A stretch of 64,000 nucleotides of DNA from Paenibacillus xylanexedens (GCF_007676705.1 NZ_VEBF01000003.1:620001-684000); one strand, 5' to 3'. Positions 28,829 through 37,029 are shown, counted from the first letter of the stretch. Numbers and translations: made by a program. The notes: generated by a model from the letters alone, not told the origin.

Positions 28829-29772
28829 CGGTGGGCCTCCTTTTCCTTGAGTTTCATTTCAGGATTCAAATAACGATAAGATAGATCAACCGCCGTATTC
28901 ACGAGGAATACCACGATCGCCATGATCAGGATGTAACCCTGGATCAGTGGATAATCACGCTGGCGGATGGCGTCGACGACAAGTTTGCCGATACCCGGAT
29001 AAGCGAACAACACTTCAATCACGACGACTCCGCCAATCAGGCTGCCGAGGCTGACGCCGAATACCGTAATGACAGGCGGCAGACTATGCCGAAACGCATG
29101 AAGCATGAAGATCCGACCTTCGGATAATCCTCTTGCCCGGGCGGATCGAACGAACTCCTGACTTAGTGAATCTAGCAGGCTGGAACGCAAAAGACGCACA
29201 TAGACGCTGGAGATGGCAAGTCCCAGCGTCAGAGATGGAAGAATAAGCGATGTGAATCCATCCCGGCCCATGGTCGGCAGATTGCCGAAGCGTACGCCGA
29301 ACATGTCGATCAGGATTAGACCCAGCCAGAAGCTCGGCACCGCCGCACCCACAATGGAGAGCATCCGGCTGCCGCGGTCAATCCAACTTCCACGATGGAG
29401 CGCTGACAGCGAGCCGAGCGGGATCGCTATGACGAGCATGACCAGCAGTGCGCCTATCGTCAGTTCAGCCGTAGCTGGCAGCGCACGCATCAAGGTCTGC
29501 ATGACGGGCTGGCCTGTCGAATACGATACACCGAAGTCGAGTCGAACGAAATCGAGTAACCAATTGCCGAACTGGACAGGAAGCGAATCGTTGAAGCCCA
29601 TCTCCTCGCGTACAGCTTCGACCTGCTCCTGACTGACGGACAGTTCGTCTACGTTCAATATCGTCAGCACGGGATCACCAGGAGCCAGACGAATGAACAG
29701 GAAGCTTACAAACATAATGAACAGCAGAAAGATAAATACCTCAAGGAACTTTCGAAGCAAAATGCGAAACAT
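28825..29772 (-). CDS. Metal/opine-metallophore-type ABC importer, permease (CntB/NikB-like)
   Basis: 315 residues, six membrane helices, N-terminal FIRLAPGDPVLTIL and the EAA-like loop SARARGLSEGRIFMLHAFRH. This is the standard NikB/OppB partner of the next permease. Start and stop overlap the flanking genes by one and four bases. Confidence 0.92.
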   Translation of the reverse strand: MFRILLRKFLEVFIFLLFIMFVSFLFIRLAPGDPVLTILNVDELSVSQEQVEAVREEMGFNDSLPVQFGNWLLDFVRLDFGVSYSTGQPVMQTLMRALPATAELTIGALLVMLVIAIPLGSLSALHRGSWIDRGSRMLSIVGAAVPSFWLGLILIDMFGVRFGNLPTMGRDGFTSLILPSLTLGLAISSVYVRLLRSSLLDSLSQEFVRSARARGLSEGRIFMLHAFRHSLPPVITVFGVSLGSLIGGVVVIEVLFAYPGIGKLVVDAIRQRDYPLIQGYILIMAIVVFLVNTAVDLSYRYLNPEMKLKEKEAHR

Positions 29773-31322
29773 TACATCACATCCAGCTTATTCGTAATCA
29801 TGTAATATTCACTGCGGGTGGTAACCCAGTTCTTAATCTTCTTACCGTTATAGGCAACGATCGTACCAGGATGCAACACGAATGAATTCAGCACGTTGTC
29901 ATGCACGTAGTTGGCTGCCTTCTCGGCAAGCTCTGCGCGCTTCTCCGGTGCAACTGTGAGATTCAGTTCGTCGATGATCTTGGTAAGTTCCGGATCTTCA
30001 GATCCACTGAAGTTAAGAGCACCCTTCGGATGGTACGTCGCATTCAGGTAATAACCAGCATCCCCACGCGGAGCTGTCAAATTACTATACGTCGCAATAT
30101 CCCAGTCGCGGTTGGACGCCATATAATCTTCCGGGGTGTCAATCTGGCGGATCTGCACGTCGATACCGATCTTCTTCGCATCAGACTGGAACACTTGAGC
30201 AATCAGTGGCAGATCGGCACGAGCTGAATACGTCAGCAGCGTCAATTGCAGCGGCTTGCCATCTTTCGTCATCACGCCATTTTGCAGCTCGTATCCAGCT
30301 TCCTTAAGATAGTTCACTGCGGCGTCAGGCCCGGATTGCTTAGCAGTCTCTGCATAATTCGGCGCGAACGGCAGCGATGGCAGGAACGGACCGATGGCTG
30401 CTTCTCCGTATCCGAGAAGGATCGTGTCCACGATGCCCTGACGGTCGATCAACGCATCCACCGCACGACGGACGTTAATGTCCTTCATACTCTCCCGCTG
30501 CATATTCGTCGTCATCTGATGCACGCGGAACGTCGACGTGGACTCCACAGTCATGCCATCCATTGCTTTGAGCGATTCGAGGCTCTCGACCTCTGGACGG
30601 TATACGATATCTACCTGTCCAGATTTGAGCGCTAGTGTGCGGGCATTGGCATCTTCATTGAATGAGAATGTGATGGAATCCAGTGGAGATGCTCCATCCC
30701 AATATTCATCATAGCGATCCAGATCCAGCTTGCTGCCTGGTGTAAAAGAAGTTAGTTTGAACGGGCCCGTACCAATGGGCTTGTTCACAACGTCCGGCTC
30801 ACTCACGTCGATAATCGCCGTGTTGGGGTTCACCAGTTCTGAAGCGAACTCCGGGAACGGTTGAGTTGTAGTGATCTCCAGCTTGTCGCCCTCGGCTTCT
30901 ATCGTATCGATCTTCAGTGCGTTCTGAATCGCTACATTCTCTTCCAGCGCCCGCTCAAGGGACGCTTTAACCGATTCGCCAGTCATCGGCTTGCCGTTCT
31001 GGAAGGTCACGTCATCTCGCAGGTCGATCGTCCAATGCTGACCGTCTTCGCTCTCCCAGCTCTCGGCGAGCCATGGAGCAACTGTTAGATTCTCTTCATC
31101 GAGACGAACCAGCGTTTCCGTAATGCCCGCGCGCAGCGGCACATAGCTGGAATCCACATGTGGATCTAGCGAACTGGTGGAGAAGTTATATAGGAAGTGA
31201 ACATTTTTATTATCGGTGGATGGTTGCGCAGCGGGACTGGACTCAGATGATCCGCAGGCGCTCAACAGTCCAGCGCTCAAGGCCAAGGAGACCAACGCTA
31301 GCAGTGGCGTCTTTTTATTCAA
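29772..31322 (-). CDS. Metal/opine-metallophore-type substrate-binding lipoprotein (CntA/NikA-like)
   Basis: 516 residues from a TTG start after AGAGGGG. The lipobox SAC gives Cys23 as the lipidated residue. It belongs to solute-binding family 5 (HFLYNFSTSSLDPHVDSSYV, LAESWESEDGQHWTIDLRDD, PIGTGPFKLTSF). Overall it is closest in style to the nickel/cobalt/zinc binders NikA and CntA rather than to peptide binders. CntA takes up metal bound to opine metallophores such as staphylopine and bacillopaline. No metallophore synthesis genes are adjacent, so the cell may use ligand made elsewhere. The promoter has two Zur boxes, which favours zinc as the metal imported. Confidence 0.85.
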   Translation of the reverse strand: MNKKTPLLALVSLALSAGLLSACGSSESSPAAQPSTDNKNVHFLYNFSTSSLDPHVDSSYVPLRAGITETLVRLDEENLTVAPWLAESWESEDGQHWTIDLRDDVTFQNGKPMTGESVKASLERALEENVAIQNALKIDTIEAEGDKLEITTTQPFPEFASELVNPNTAIIDVSEPDVVNKPIGTGPFKLTSFTPGSKLDLDRYDEYWDGASPLDSITFSFNEDANARTLALKSGQVDIVYRPEVESLESLKAMDGMTVESTSTFRVHQMTTNMQRESMKDINVRRAVDALIDRQGIVDTILLGYGEAAIGPFLPSLPFAPNYAETAKQSGPDAAVNYLKEAGYELQNGVMTKDGKPLQLTLLTYSARADLPLIAQVFQSDAKKIGIDVQIRQIDTPEDYMASNRDWDIATYSNLTAPRGDAGYYLNATYHPKGALNFSGSEDPELTKIIDELNLTVAPEKRAELAEKAANYVHDNVLNSFVLHPGTIVAYNGKKIKNWVTTRSEYYMITNKLDVM

Positions 31323-31340
31323 GGTAATGCCCCTCTCTCT

Positions 31341-31404
31341 TAATCGTAATCATTATGATCTAAACAATGAGTACTATCATATCGTAATGATTACGTTTTG
31401 ACAA
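31341..31404 (-). promoter_or_regulatory. Zur-controlled sigma-A promoter of the metal importer
   Basis: On the minus strand TTGTCA (31399-31404) and TATGAT (31376-31381) are separated by exactly 17 bp. The spacer contains ACGTAATCATTACGA (31382-31396), and a second copy TCATAATGATTACGA (31344-31358) lies downstream of the transcription start. Both fit the Bacillus Zur box TCGTAATnATTACGA, with one mismatch each. Repression by zinc-loaded Zur is the straightforward reading. Confidence 0.8.
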
Positions 31405-31429
31405 GAGTTATATTGGTGTTAGAACGAGA

Positions 31430-31462
31430 AAGAATCCGTCTCTCGGATGAGAGCGGATTCTT
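31430..31462. terminator. Hairpin terminator between the importer promoter and the immunity array
   Basis: GAATCCGTCTCTC pairs with GAGAGCGGATTC with one bulge. It lies just after the last immunity gene on the minus strand, with a T-rich tail. Confidence 0.7.
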
Positions 31463-31558
31463 CATGTTTTTTGTTACATATGAGTGCTTGATTAGTAGGC
31501 ATTTCCTTTGCGATCCGGAATTGTTTACAGGTAGAACCATGCAAGATTTCTCGAAGAG

Positions 31559-32080
31559 TTACAATCCAGTTTCGTAGTCTTCCAGCAAATGTGACCAGTA
31601 ACCTTCGATGTTCTTCATTGCTATCGGATCAATCTTCTCAAAATTGCCACGAAGTGCTCTGGCATACTCATCTGAGGTATATGAACCTTCCAGTCTCACT
31701 TTAGTTGCCAGTTCATTTCTAATTAGATGAAATAAAAAGAAGGTTCCCAAATTCTTGTTGAGCATATATACGTTGGACTTATCCAATGATGATGTCGTGA
31801 AAAACATATCGCTCCCTTGTTTTAGATAGAGACCATATGAGTCACGCATACCATAACTTGCGAAGTGACCAATCTGAATATATTCCTCTCCTTCAATAAC
31901 TCTCACTTGGAAAGCTTCAGATTCATAAAAGGAAAAATCATCATATTGTTCTGGAACTCCTATGTCGATTAAAAAATGAGCATTCTCTTCACTTATGCCC
32001 CAATCTTTTAGATTAGTAAAGTCATAATTAATTATTTCCGTGTCATAGTAGTCCTTTATCTCTACGATATCAAAATCTAT
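31559..32080 (-). CDS. SUKH-4-like immunity protein with a non-canonical ATA start (possibly inactivated)
   Basis: The recognised SUKH-4 pattern starts well upstream of the first in-frame GTG (31906): NLKDWGISEENAHFLIDIG, then EEYIQIGHFAS, GLYLKQGSDMFF and NKNLGTFFLFHLI. Reading back, the frame is open to an ATA at 32080 that sits 7 nt after a good AGGAG site and would start a 173-residue protein (xDFDIVEIKDYYDTE). No ATG, GTG or TTG lies at the right distance. Either the start codon has mutated from ATG to ATA, or a rare ATA start is used. SUKH proteins neutralise polymorphic toxins. It is the distal gene of the array downstream of the WXG toxin. Confidence 0.6.
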   Translation of the reverse strand: MDFDIVEIKDYYDTEIINYDFTNLKDWGISEENAHFLIDIGVPEQYDDFSFYESEAFQVRVIEGEEYIQIGHFASYGMRDSYGLYLKQGSDMFFTTSSLDKSNVYMLNKNLGTFFLFHLIRNELATKVRLEGSYTSDEYARALRGNFEKIDPIAMKNIEGYWSHLLEDYETGL

Positions 32081-32114
32081 GCTCTCACTCCTAAGAGTTA
32101 CGTAAATGGTAATT

Positions 32115-32153
32115 ACTAAATAACGCAGCCCTAATAACTGCGTTATCGTTTGA
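32115..32153. repeat. 39-bp palindromic intergenic repeat, copy 1 (probable terminator)
   Basis: TAACGCAG and CTGCGTTA form a hairpin inside a 39-bp block that recurs at 36532-36570 with only two or three differences. Each copy lies between two immunity genes, shortly before the next gene's ribosome site, so it likely spread together with immunity cassettes. Confidence 0.75.
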
Positions 32154-32182
32154 TGGTGAATTTTTTATTATACTAATTTCGC

Positions 32183-32602
32183 CTATTTTAACCCCTTAAG
32201 AAATTCCTCTAATATTTTTTGGCTAGCAGTTCCTGCTCCTGAAATTGCATTATGCACACGATCTAATATCATAGGGTGATCTATAATTCGTTGCTTATGT
32301 TCAGTAGATGTGTAGCTTCTTAATGTATCTATACATATTTCAAATAACTCGCTGTCTTCAACAGAAAGTATCGAAAGTAGGATTTCAAATTCTTGTGTGT
32401 GCTGTGTACTATCTAGACAGTAAGCCAGCTTTTTCTTCCAGTACAGTGGCTTATTCAACACCTCAATGGTTAACTGATCCCAATCACTTTGTCCGAAATC
32501 CTCCAATATTTCTGCTGCTATAATACAACCGTCATCATACCAGGAATCAACTGTTGTCACAGCTGATAAAAGATTATCTAATTGTTTGTACATATTAAAC
32601 AT
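32183..32602 (-). CDS. Helical protein of the immunity array, family not recognised
   Basis: 139 residues, acidic and wholly helical by pattern (ILEDFGQSDWDQLTIEVL, KKKLAYCLDSTQHTQEFEIL, LFEICIDTLRSY). It resembles short HEAT-like or Imm30-type immunity proteins, but I cannot assign it firmly. No signal peptide. The ATG follows AGAGG. It lies among immunity genes on the toxin strand, so immunity to some toxin variant is the likely role. Confidence 0.6.
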   Translation of the reverse strand: MFNMYKQLDNLLSAVTTVDSWYDDGCIIAAEILEDFGQSDWDQLTIEVLNKPLYWKKKLAYCLDSTQHTQEFEILLSILSVEDSELFEICIDTLRSYTSTEHKQRIIDHPMILDRVHNAISGAGTASQKILEEFLKGLK

Positions 32603-32657
32603 TAACCTCTATCTAGTCGTCTCCCAGTTTGATCCTACTTTCTGGATACCGGTAAGA

Positions 32658-32957
32658 TTAATCCATGTAAGAAATGGCCGTCTTGATAATATTCGTTAAT
32701 TTTAATTCAGGATATTTTTTATCACATTCCTTGAGGGTGTTGATATATTCTGTACTTTGGAGATTACAAGCTATTTCTTCAAACACCTCACTAACCCAAA
32801 TAAGTTCGTCCTTACTACAGTTCTTGAGGAATTGAATCGTCTCATCTTCATTTTGGCTTAGTATATTAATTAGTTCATCTCTGTATTGCTCGATTGCAGG
32901 ATCGTTCATATGAAGAGCCGCTCTTTTTCGTATCACTTCTCTAGACTCTTCGATCAT
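32658..32957 (-). CDS. Small acidic helical protein of the immunity array
   Basis: 99 residues, predicted all-helical and cytosolic (ILSQNEDETIQFLKNCSKDE, LIWVSEVFEEIACNL). No family recognised. A clear GGAGG site precedes the ATG. Size, strand and position suggest an immunity protein or a fragment of one. Confidence 0.6.
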   Translation of the reverse strand: MIEESREVIRKRAALHMNDPAIEQYRDELINILSQNEDETIQFLKNCSKDELIWVSEVFEEIACNLQSTEYINTLKECDKKYPELKLTNIIKTAISYMD

Positions 32958-33071
32958 TTATAGTGACCTCCATTTTTAGAACATTCTGCCCACCACGCAA
33001 AGCGCATAAGATCTTCGTATCATTGTACTATCAGAGTGAAATTAGGGAATCGCTCTTTATCCCATCTACCA

Positions 33072-33110
33072 TTTCAAAAGAGATTATAATTACACGTTCA
33101 GAGATCTTGG
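33072..33110 (-). pseudogene. Remnant of a zinc-ribbon gene
   Basis: About 39 bp reads KISERVIIISFE on the minus strand and matches the C-terminal part TKIPERVDMISFE of the intact zinc-ribbon gene at 37030-37311. It lies downstream of the truncated SitI3-like copy, just as the intact zinc-ribbon gene lies downstream of the full-length copy. A two-gene unit was therefore duplicated and then eroded. Confidence 0.6.
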
Positions 33111-33130
33111 TAATGTAACCCCACGGCTTC

Positions 33131-33457
33131 TCAAATCAATCCTGCCATATCCTCATCTAATCTATCTGTTAGAGTATTAATCGCTTGGAATATAACTTGT
33201 AATCCCTCTTCGGGTGAGCGTGAGAAAACGGAAATATTGATACAATAATTAATATTTAAATTCAACTCTTCTCTCGTAAAACTCACTAACTCATCATCGT
33301 CTTGTACGATAAGTGAGAAGTTAGGATTGGTAATTGTGTAATAACCATCCCTCGATTTCATGTGAGTCTCCTGAGAAAAATCTTGTAGTGAACTCAACAA
33401 TAGTTCCGCTAATTGTTGAGTATCTTTTTTATAGATTAGGTACAATGCTAAATCCAT
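33131..33457 (-). CDS. Truncated paralog of the SitI3-like immunity protein
   Basis: 108 residues starting at the ATG after GGAGGG; an ATG seven codons earlier includes that site and is not the start. It is almost identical to the 155-residue protein at 37473-37940 up to NTLTDRL, then jumps to DEDMAGLI, the same ending as the longer copy. The difference is an in-frame loss of about 40 codons, probably by recombination between short GA-rich repeats. The missing part holds a hydrophobic beta-hairpin, so the product may be non-functional. Confidence 0.7.
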   Translation of the reverse strand: MDLALYLIYKKDTQQLAELLLSSLQDFSQETHMKSRDGYYTITNPNFSLIVQDDDELVSFTREELNLNINYCINISVFSRSPEEGLQVIFQAINTLTDRLDEDMAGLI

Positions 33458-33520
33458 ACTATTCCCTCCGGGAACCATATAAAAAATGTAGTAAGTATCT
33501 AGAGTCTAGGTTACAATTTT

Positions 33521-34009
33521 TCAAATCATTTTCGGATCTTTATAACACCAATCAGAGTCATAAGTCATTGAGTTTATCTTTTGTATATCTTCCCAGGTGA
33601 AGACCCAGTCGTAATCAGACACCCAAAAATAGTCGGATCTATTAAGATTCAGGTATTCATAAACAAAACGAAGAATGACCCCTTCTGCTCCAAACACTTC
33701 TTCTATTGTACCCACTCGAATGAGTTCGTGATTAGGATCCAAATCAAGATCTTCATAGTCACTGAATATTACACTCTTATTTTCCTTTGCCTTCACATAC
33801 ATAATGAATTGATGATTATTCTCGTCGCTATTGTAGGAATGAGCCAGTATATTCAAATGTGTAGAAGAGAATTTTCCATTTTCAAGGTTTTTATGATTAT
33901 CAAAAATAATCCGGTTGTCGGAGTTAAACGCTGCAATCATAGTGTCAGACAAAAACTTTTCTGGCGTATACTTCTCACGCTCTATCAGGAAAAAAGCATT
34001 GGTTCCCAT
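33521..34009 (-). CDS. Unrecognised protein of the immunity array
   Basis: 162 residues, acidic, mixed alpha/beta, no signal or membrane segment (MGTNAFFLIEREKYTPEKF, HLNILAHSYNSDENNHQF, SDYFWVSDYDWVFTWEDIQK). It resembles proteins often found next to Firmicute toxins, but I cannot name the family. The ATG is 7 nt after AGAGG, and the stop of the upstream gene lies 18 bp before that start. Confidence 0.6.
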   Translation of the reverse strand: MGTNAFFLIEREKYTPEKFLSDTMIAAFNSDNRIIFDNHKNLENGKFSSTHLNILAHSYNSDENNHQFIMYVKAKENKSVIFSDYEDLDLDPNHELIRVGTIEEVFGAEGVILRFVYEYLNLNRSDYFWVSDYDWVFTWEDIQKINSMTYDSDWCYKDPKMI

Positions 34010-34027
34010 TAGTTATCCTCTTCTTTA

Positions 34028-34438
34028 TTAGTTTAAGGACTGTAGAACTGCTATGAACGGAGGATGCCCCGTTTCTTGGTGTTGTAACAAACTTGGTTTG
34101 CGAAATCTTAAACTCGTCTGTAATTCAATTACAGGTGCGTCCGCCGAGATTCCTTTTAGCGATACTTTTATCCAAAGGGGGCACAATGGTACTCTACAAC
34201 CCAATATCTTTGTAACAGAATCAATATCGAACTCGCGTCCGTCTAAATTATTCGAATTTAACATTCCCCGGTAAAGATATTCGTCTGTAGAATTTAAAGA
34301 TTTACCCAACTCCTCAATCGGAGTGATTATGAATTTACTGTTCTCACCCAGTACTTCGTTATGATAGGAAGATAATTCATCTACAGTTTTTAATAAGTAT
34401 TCCTTAAAAGAATCTAGGTCCATATATTTACTCAGCAT
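34028..34438 (-). CDS. Member of an unnamed immunity-like family (SLRFRKP...ETGH.PF), copy 1
   Basis: 136 residues. The C-terminal block TSLRFRKPSLLQHQETGHPP is shared with the protein at 35553-35969 (SLRFRKPTLLRNVETGHAPF). The rest is weakly similar, including KFIITPIEE and VPLCPLWIKV. No signal peptide. The ATG follows CGGAG. I do not recognise the family; two diverged copies in one array argue for an immunity function. Confidence 0.65.
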   Translation of the reverse strand: MLSKYMDLDSFKEYLLKTVDELSSYHNEVLGENSKFIITPIEELGKSLNSTDEYLYRGMLNSNNLDGREFDIDSVTKILGCRVPLCPLWIKVSLKGISADAPVIELQTSLRFRKPSLLQHQETGHPPFIAVLQSLN

Positions 34439-34496
34439 GCCAACTCCGTTAATATAAATTCAATTCAGCACTTGTCTTTTAGATATAATTTAAAAT

Positions 34497-35093
34497 TCAT
34501 TCTCCCACGGTAGCTTCTAACCATTTTGCTGCATCTTGGCCTAGAAGGACTGTTGGGTTGTCAGGAGTGCCGACATTAATGCTATGGAAATTCGCTTCAG
34601 TTATTCCTTTAATATTTTTCAAAGTTGCTCCATAGAATGAAACTCCTTCAAACCTCGATTCGCTTATATCTATATTTATTAATGAAGCGTTACTAAAGTC
34701 AGTTAAAGAGAAGCTACTTGCCGAAAAATTACAATCTATAATCGTAGCCCTTTTAAAATCAGCCTCCCAAAAATCACCTCTAGCAAATCTTACATTATTC
34801 AAAGCTGCATTAGAAAATTCAGTATAAGATAGGTCCGACTTATAAAAATCACAATCCACTAATTCTGCGTCGTTGTAAGTTGACGAACTTAAAACTGAGG
34901 CATGGAAATCCATGTTGTTCAGACTAAGATTATCAAAATTACAGCTAGTCATATACGATTGTTCCAAACACACACCAGTTAACTCATAATGTTGAAAATC
35001 AACTTCCTTTAATCGTAGCTTCTCACCTTCTTGACCACTAGTCTCTACCCACTTTTTGTGAAGCTCAAATTTAAGATCTAACTCTTGTTTCAT
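34497..35093 (-). CDS. Pentapeptide-repeat protein of the immunity array
   Basis: 198 residues. From about 45 to 170 the sequence follows A(D/N)LXX-type pentapeptides (CNFDNLSLNN, CDFYKSDLSYTEFSNAALNN, ADFKRATIIDCNFSASSF, TDFSNASLINIDISE), which fold as a right-handed quadrilateral beta-helix. Such proteins occur as immunity or DNA-mimic factors (gyrase protection) and in toxin arrays. The start overlaps the stop of the upstream Imm7-like gene by four bases, so they are co-translated. Confidence 0.85.
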   Translation of the reverse strand: MKQELDLKFELHKKWVETSGQEGEKLRLKEVDFQHYELTGVCLEQSYMTSCNFDNLSLNNMDFHASVLSSSTYNDAELVDCDFYKSDLSYTEFSNAALNNVRFARGDFWEADFKRATIIDCNFSASSFSLTDFSNASLINIDISESRFEGVSFYGATLKNIKGITEANFHSINVGTPDNPTVLLGQDAAKWLEATVGE

Positions 35094-35491
35094 GGCTTTT
35101 CATCCTCTATGTTAGGTATGAATGGGGAGAGAAACGGATCATCATTCTCCATTACTTTACCTCGAATTAAAGTGTAGACCTTAAACTGATTGAAGGATTC
35201 CGAATCATCACTATCTCTTACATAAAGAATTCCATAGGAACCTGGAGCTATTTCACCTACTTTTCTAAACACTTTGATCGGATCATATTTTGATACATGT
35301 TTGTGATTATCTAGGCCGGCTATCCATAGTTGAAAGTCACCATTAACTGCTCTCAAGTCCAAAACACCTGTAGGCCAATTTAGCTCATATACATATTCCC
35401 GCAGATGTTGGATAACTAAACCATATTGATACTCATCTTCTTCAAACGAGGTACTCTCTCTAATGGTTGCCCATCCATGATATTCGTACAT
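35090..35491 (-). CDS. Imm7-family immunity protein
   Basis: 133 residues from the ATG giving MYEYHGWATIRES, the characteristic Imm7 N-terminus. An ATG seven codons upstream has no ribosome site, whereas GAAGAG precedes this one. Other matches are VLDLRAVNGDFQLWIAGLDN and GEIAPGSYGILYVRD. Imm7 proteins are cytosolic antitoxins of polymorphic toxin systems. The gene overlaps the pentapeptide-repeat gene by four bases. Confidence 0.75.
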   Translation of the reverse strand: MYEYHGWATIRESTSFEEDEYQYGLVIQHLREYVYELNWPTGVLDLRAVNGDFQLWIAGLDNHKHVSKYDPIKVFRKVGEIAPGSYGILYVRDSDDSESFNQFKVYTLIRGKVMENDDPFLSPFIPNIEDEKP

Positions 35492-35552
35492 AATCTCTTC
35501 ACAACCCCTCATCCGTATCTATGTGGGCTAGTTGACTATAAAGCCATTATCT

Positions 35553-35969
35553 TTAATCTGTTCTTTCAATAATCGCTTTAAAGGGAGCATGTCCCGTTTC
35601 AACATTTCTCAGCAAAGTAGGTTTTCTAAACCTTAGACTGCACTGTAACTTAAAAATCGCTGTAGCTTCATCCAAACCTATAAAGATTACATTAATCCAT
35701 ATAGGCACCATTGGCTCTAAACCGCAAAGAACATTCACCGTATTGATTAACGGTAACTGCTTTCCTCCTATATTATCCTCACTCAAAATATTCAATCGCA
35801 TCATATTATCTGCACTATTCAATGGCTTATCCTTTTCCCTCACAGGCTCGATAATGAATCTATATTCATTAGATGTTAACCCAATTTCATTTGAGATTTC
35901 TTGAATTGTCTTTAATAAATTTTCTTTGAATATTTCTTTATTCATCTGTTTTATTTGTTCCAAAGTCAT
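35553..35969 (-). CDS. Member of an unnamed immunity-like family (SLRFRKP...ETGH.PF), copy 2
   Basis: 138 residues as drawn from the ATG at 35969. GAGGGG directly abuts that ATG, so TTG at 35963 (6-nt spacing) may be the real start. The conserved end SLRFRKPTLLRNVETGHAPF is shared with copy 1 at 34028-34438. Upstream parts are alignable but diverged (YRFIIEPVRE, MVPIWINVIF). The gene lies 9 bp after the previous gene. Function unknown; probably immunity. Confidence 0.65.
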   Translation of the reverse strand: MTLEQIKQMNKEIFKENLLKTIQEISNEIGLTSNEYRFIIEPVREKDKPLNSADNMMRLNILSEDNIGGKQLPLINTVNVLCGLEPMVPIWINVIFIGLDEATAIFKLQCSLRFRKPTLLRNVETGHAPFKAIIERTD

Positions 35970-35978
35970 CCCCTCAGT

Positions 35979-36473
35979 TTACTCAATATGATTTAATTCA
36001 ATGTCGCTAATATCTTGTACTGAAATATTTAAATGTCTCCAATACTTAAGAGGATAAGCTGAACCCCCTACAACCATTTCGCCTTGTCTTATGGTAAAAC
36101 TCCCGCCTTGTTCAAAGAACTTTATCATCGGTTCGTAGAGGTCGATGTATTGAATTGCTTCATCCACTCCTTGATCTGCTAATTCGGAGACTTCTAAATA
36201 ACCGTAGCAAATTACCTTCACATAAGGATTTCCTAGCGTGTCCAGTTTTGAACAAGCTCGATATACTTTTTCATCTATAGCTTTTCCAAGAATTTTAGCA
36301 AAACTAAATAGGGGATATTGATCTATTGAAGCATCCATCTCATTTAGTAATTGATTAACGCGTCTCAGATATTCTTTAATCAGAACATGAGAAGATTCTA
36401 GTGAGCTATCTTCTGTATCCTCAAATGAAATAGACGATAAACGTTCAATAGCTTTGGTTAGTAGCTGCCCCAT
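35979..36473 (-). CDS. Helical immunity-like protein, paralog of the gene next to the toxin
   Basis: 164 residues. It shares KEYLRRVNQLL, YLEVSELADQ and IDLYEPMIKFFEQGG with the protein at 37963-38451 (REYLRRLAYFF, YLQLAKLADK, LSVYEPFIKIFERQG). Both are helical with a short beta tail (FTIRQGEMVVGGSAYPLKYW). This is a diverged second copy of the likely cognate immunity gene and may answer a related toxin variant. Confidence 0.65.
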   Translation of the reverse strand: MGQLLTKAIERLSSISFEDTEDSSLESSHVLIKEYLRRVNQLLNEMDASIDQYPLFSFAKILGKAIDEKVYRACSKLDTLGNPYVKVICYGYLEVSELADQGVDEAIQYIDLYEPMIKFFEQGGSFTIRQGEMVVGGSAYPLKYWRHLNISVQDISDIELNHIE

Positions 36474-36531
36474 GCGTTGCTCTCCTCTTGATCGACTATT
36501 AAACCTATTTAGAGTTACTTCAAAGGTAACG

Positions 36532-36570
36532 ACTAAATAACGCAGCCCTAGCTACTGCGTTATCGTTTGA
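36532..36570. repeat. 39-bp palindromic intergenic repeat, copy 2 (probable terminator)
   Basis: Same element as 32115-32153: arms TAACGCAG (36538-36545) and CTGCGTTA (36555-36562). The bases between the hairpin and the next gene (GAGTTAC, GGTAA) are also partly shared, so the copies include leader sequence. Confidence 0.75.
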
Positions 36571-36591
36571 AAGTATGTTCCATGCTCCCAA

Positions 36592-36996
36592 TCAGTCGTA
36601 TTCAATATACACGCTGCAACCGTTCGTTTTGGCTAATTCTAAAAATGTTGATATCTGATTTGCTGCTTCTGGGAGAGTAGGGACAATATTCTTAACATTC
36701 TCTATTTGCTTACCAGTTACTTTACTCACATTGAAGGATTTAAATAAATGAATAGCTGAATCCAGGTCCTGTATTTCCCATGGACTTTCCTCATACCAAC
36801 CTTCATGGGCATAATATTCTTGTAGAATACCATTGTCAGTAGACTCGTAATGACACATAAGATCCAATAATGTCTCCAAATATCCATTCCACATCTTTAG
36901 GATATTTTTCTCCGTAGAGTTTTCAAATACAATTAATATTTCCGGTTGCCCCTCGTAACCAACATAATAAAAGTCATTAACTTTATCTTCTTTCAT
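36592..36996 (-). CDS. Unrecognised acidic protein of the immunity array
   Basis: 134 residues, no signal peptide, mixed alpha/beta (FYYVGYEGQPEILIVFEN, YYAHEGWYEESPWEIQDLDS, then a helical region ending SVYIEYD). I cannot assign a family. Strand, size and neighbours indicate a candidate immunity protein. Confidence 0.6.
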   Translation of the reverse strand: MKEDKVNDFYYVGYEGQPEILIVFENSTEKNILKMWNGYLETLLDLMCHYESTDNGILQEYYAHEGWYEESPWEIQDLDSAIHLFKSFNVSKVTGKQIENVKNIVPTLPEAANQISTFLELAKTNGCSVYIEYD

Positions 36997-37029
36997 AGTT
37001 CATCAACTCTCCAACGCTCATAAAGAGGA

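Noticed and set aside
26218-31322. Plain oligopeptide (Opp) transporter
   Set aside because: The binding protein and shortened ATPases fit NikA/CntA-type systems better, and the Zur boxes argue for metal.
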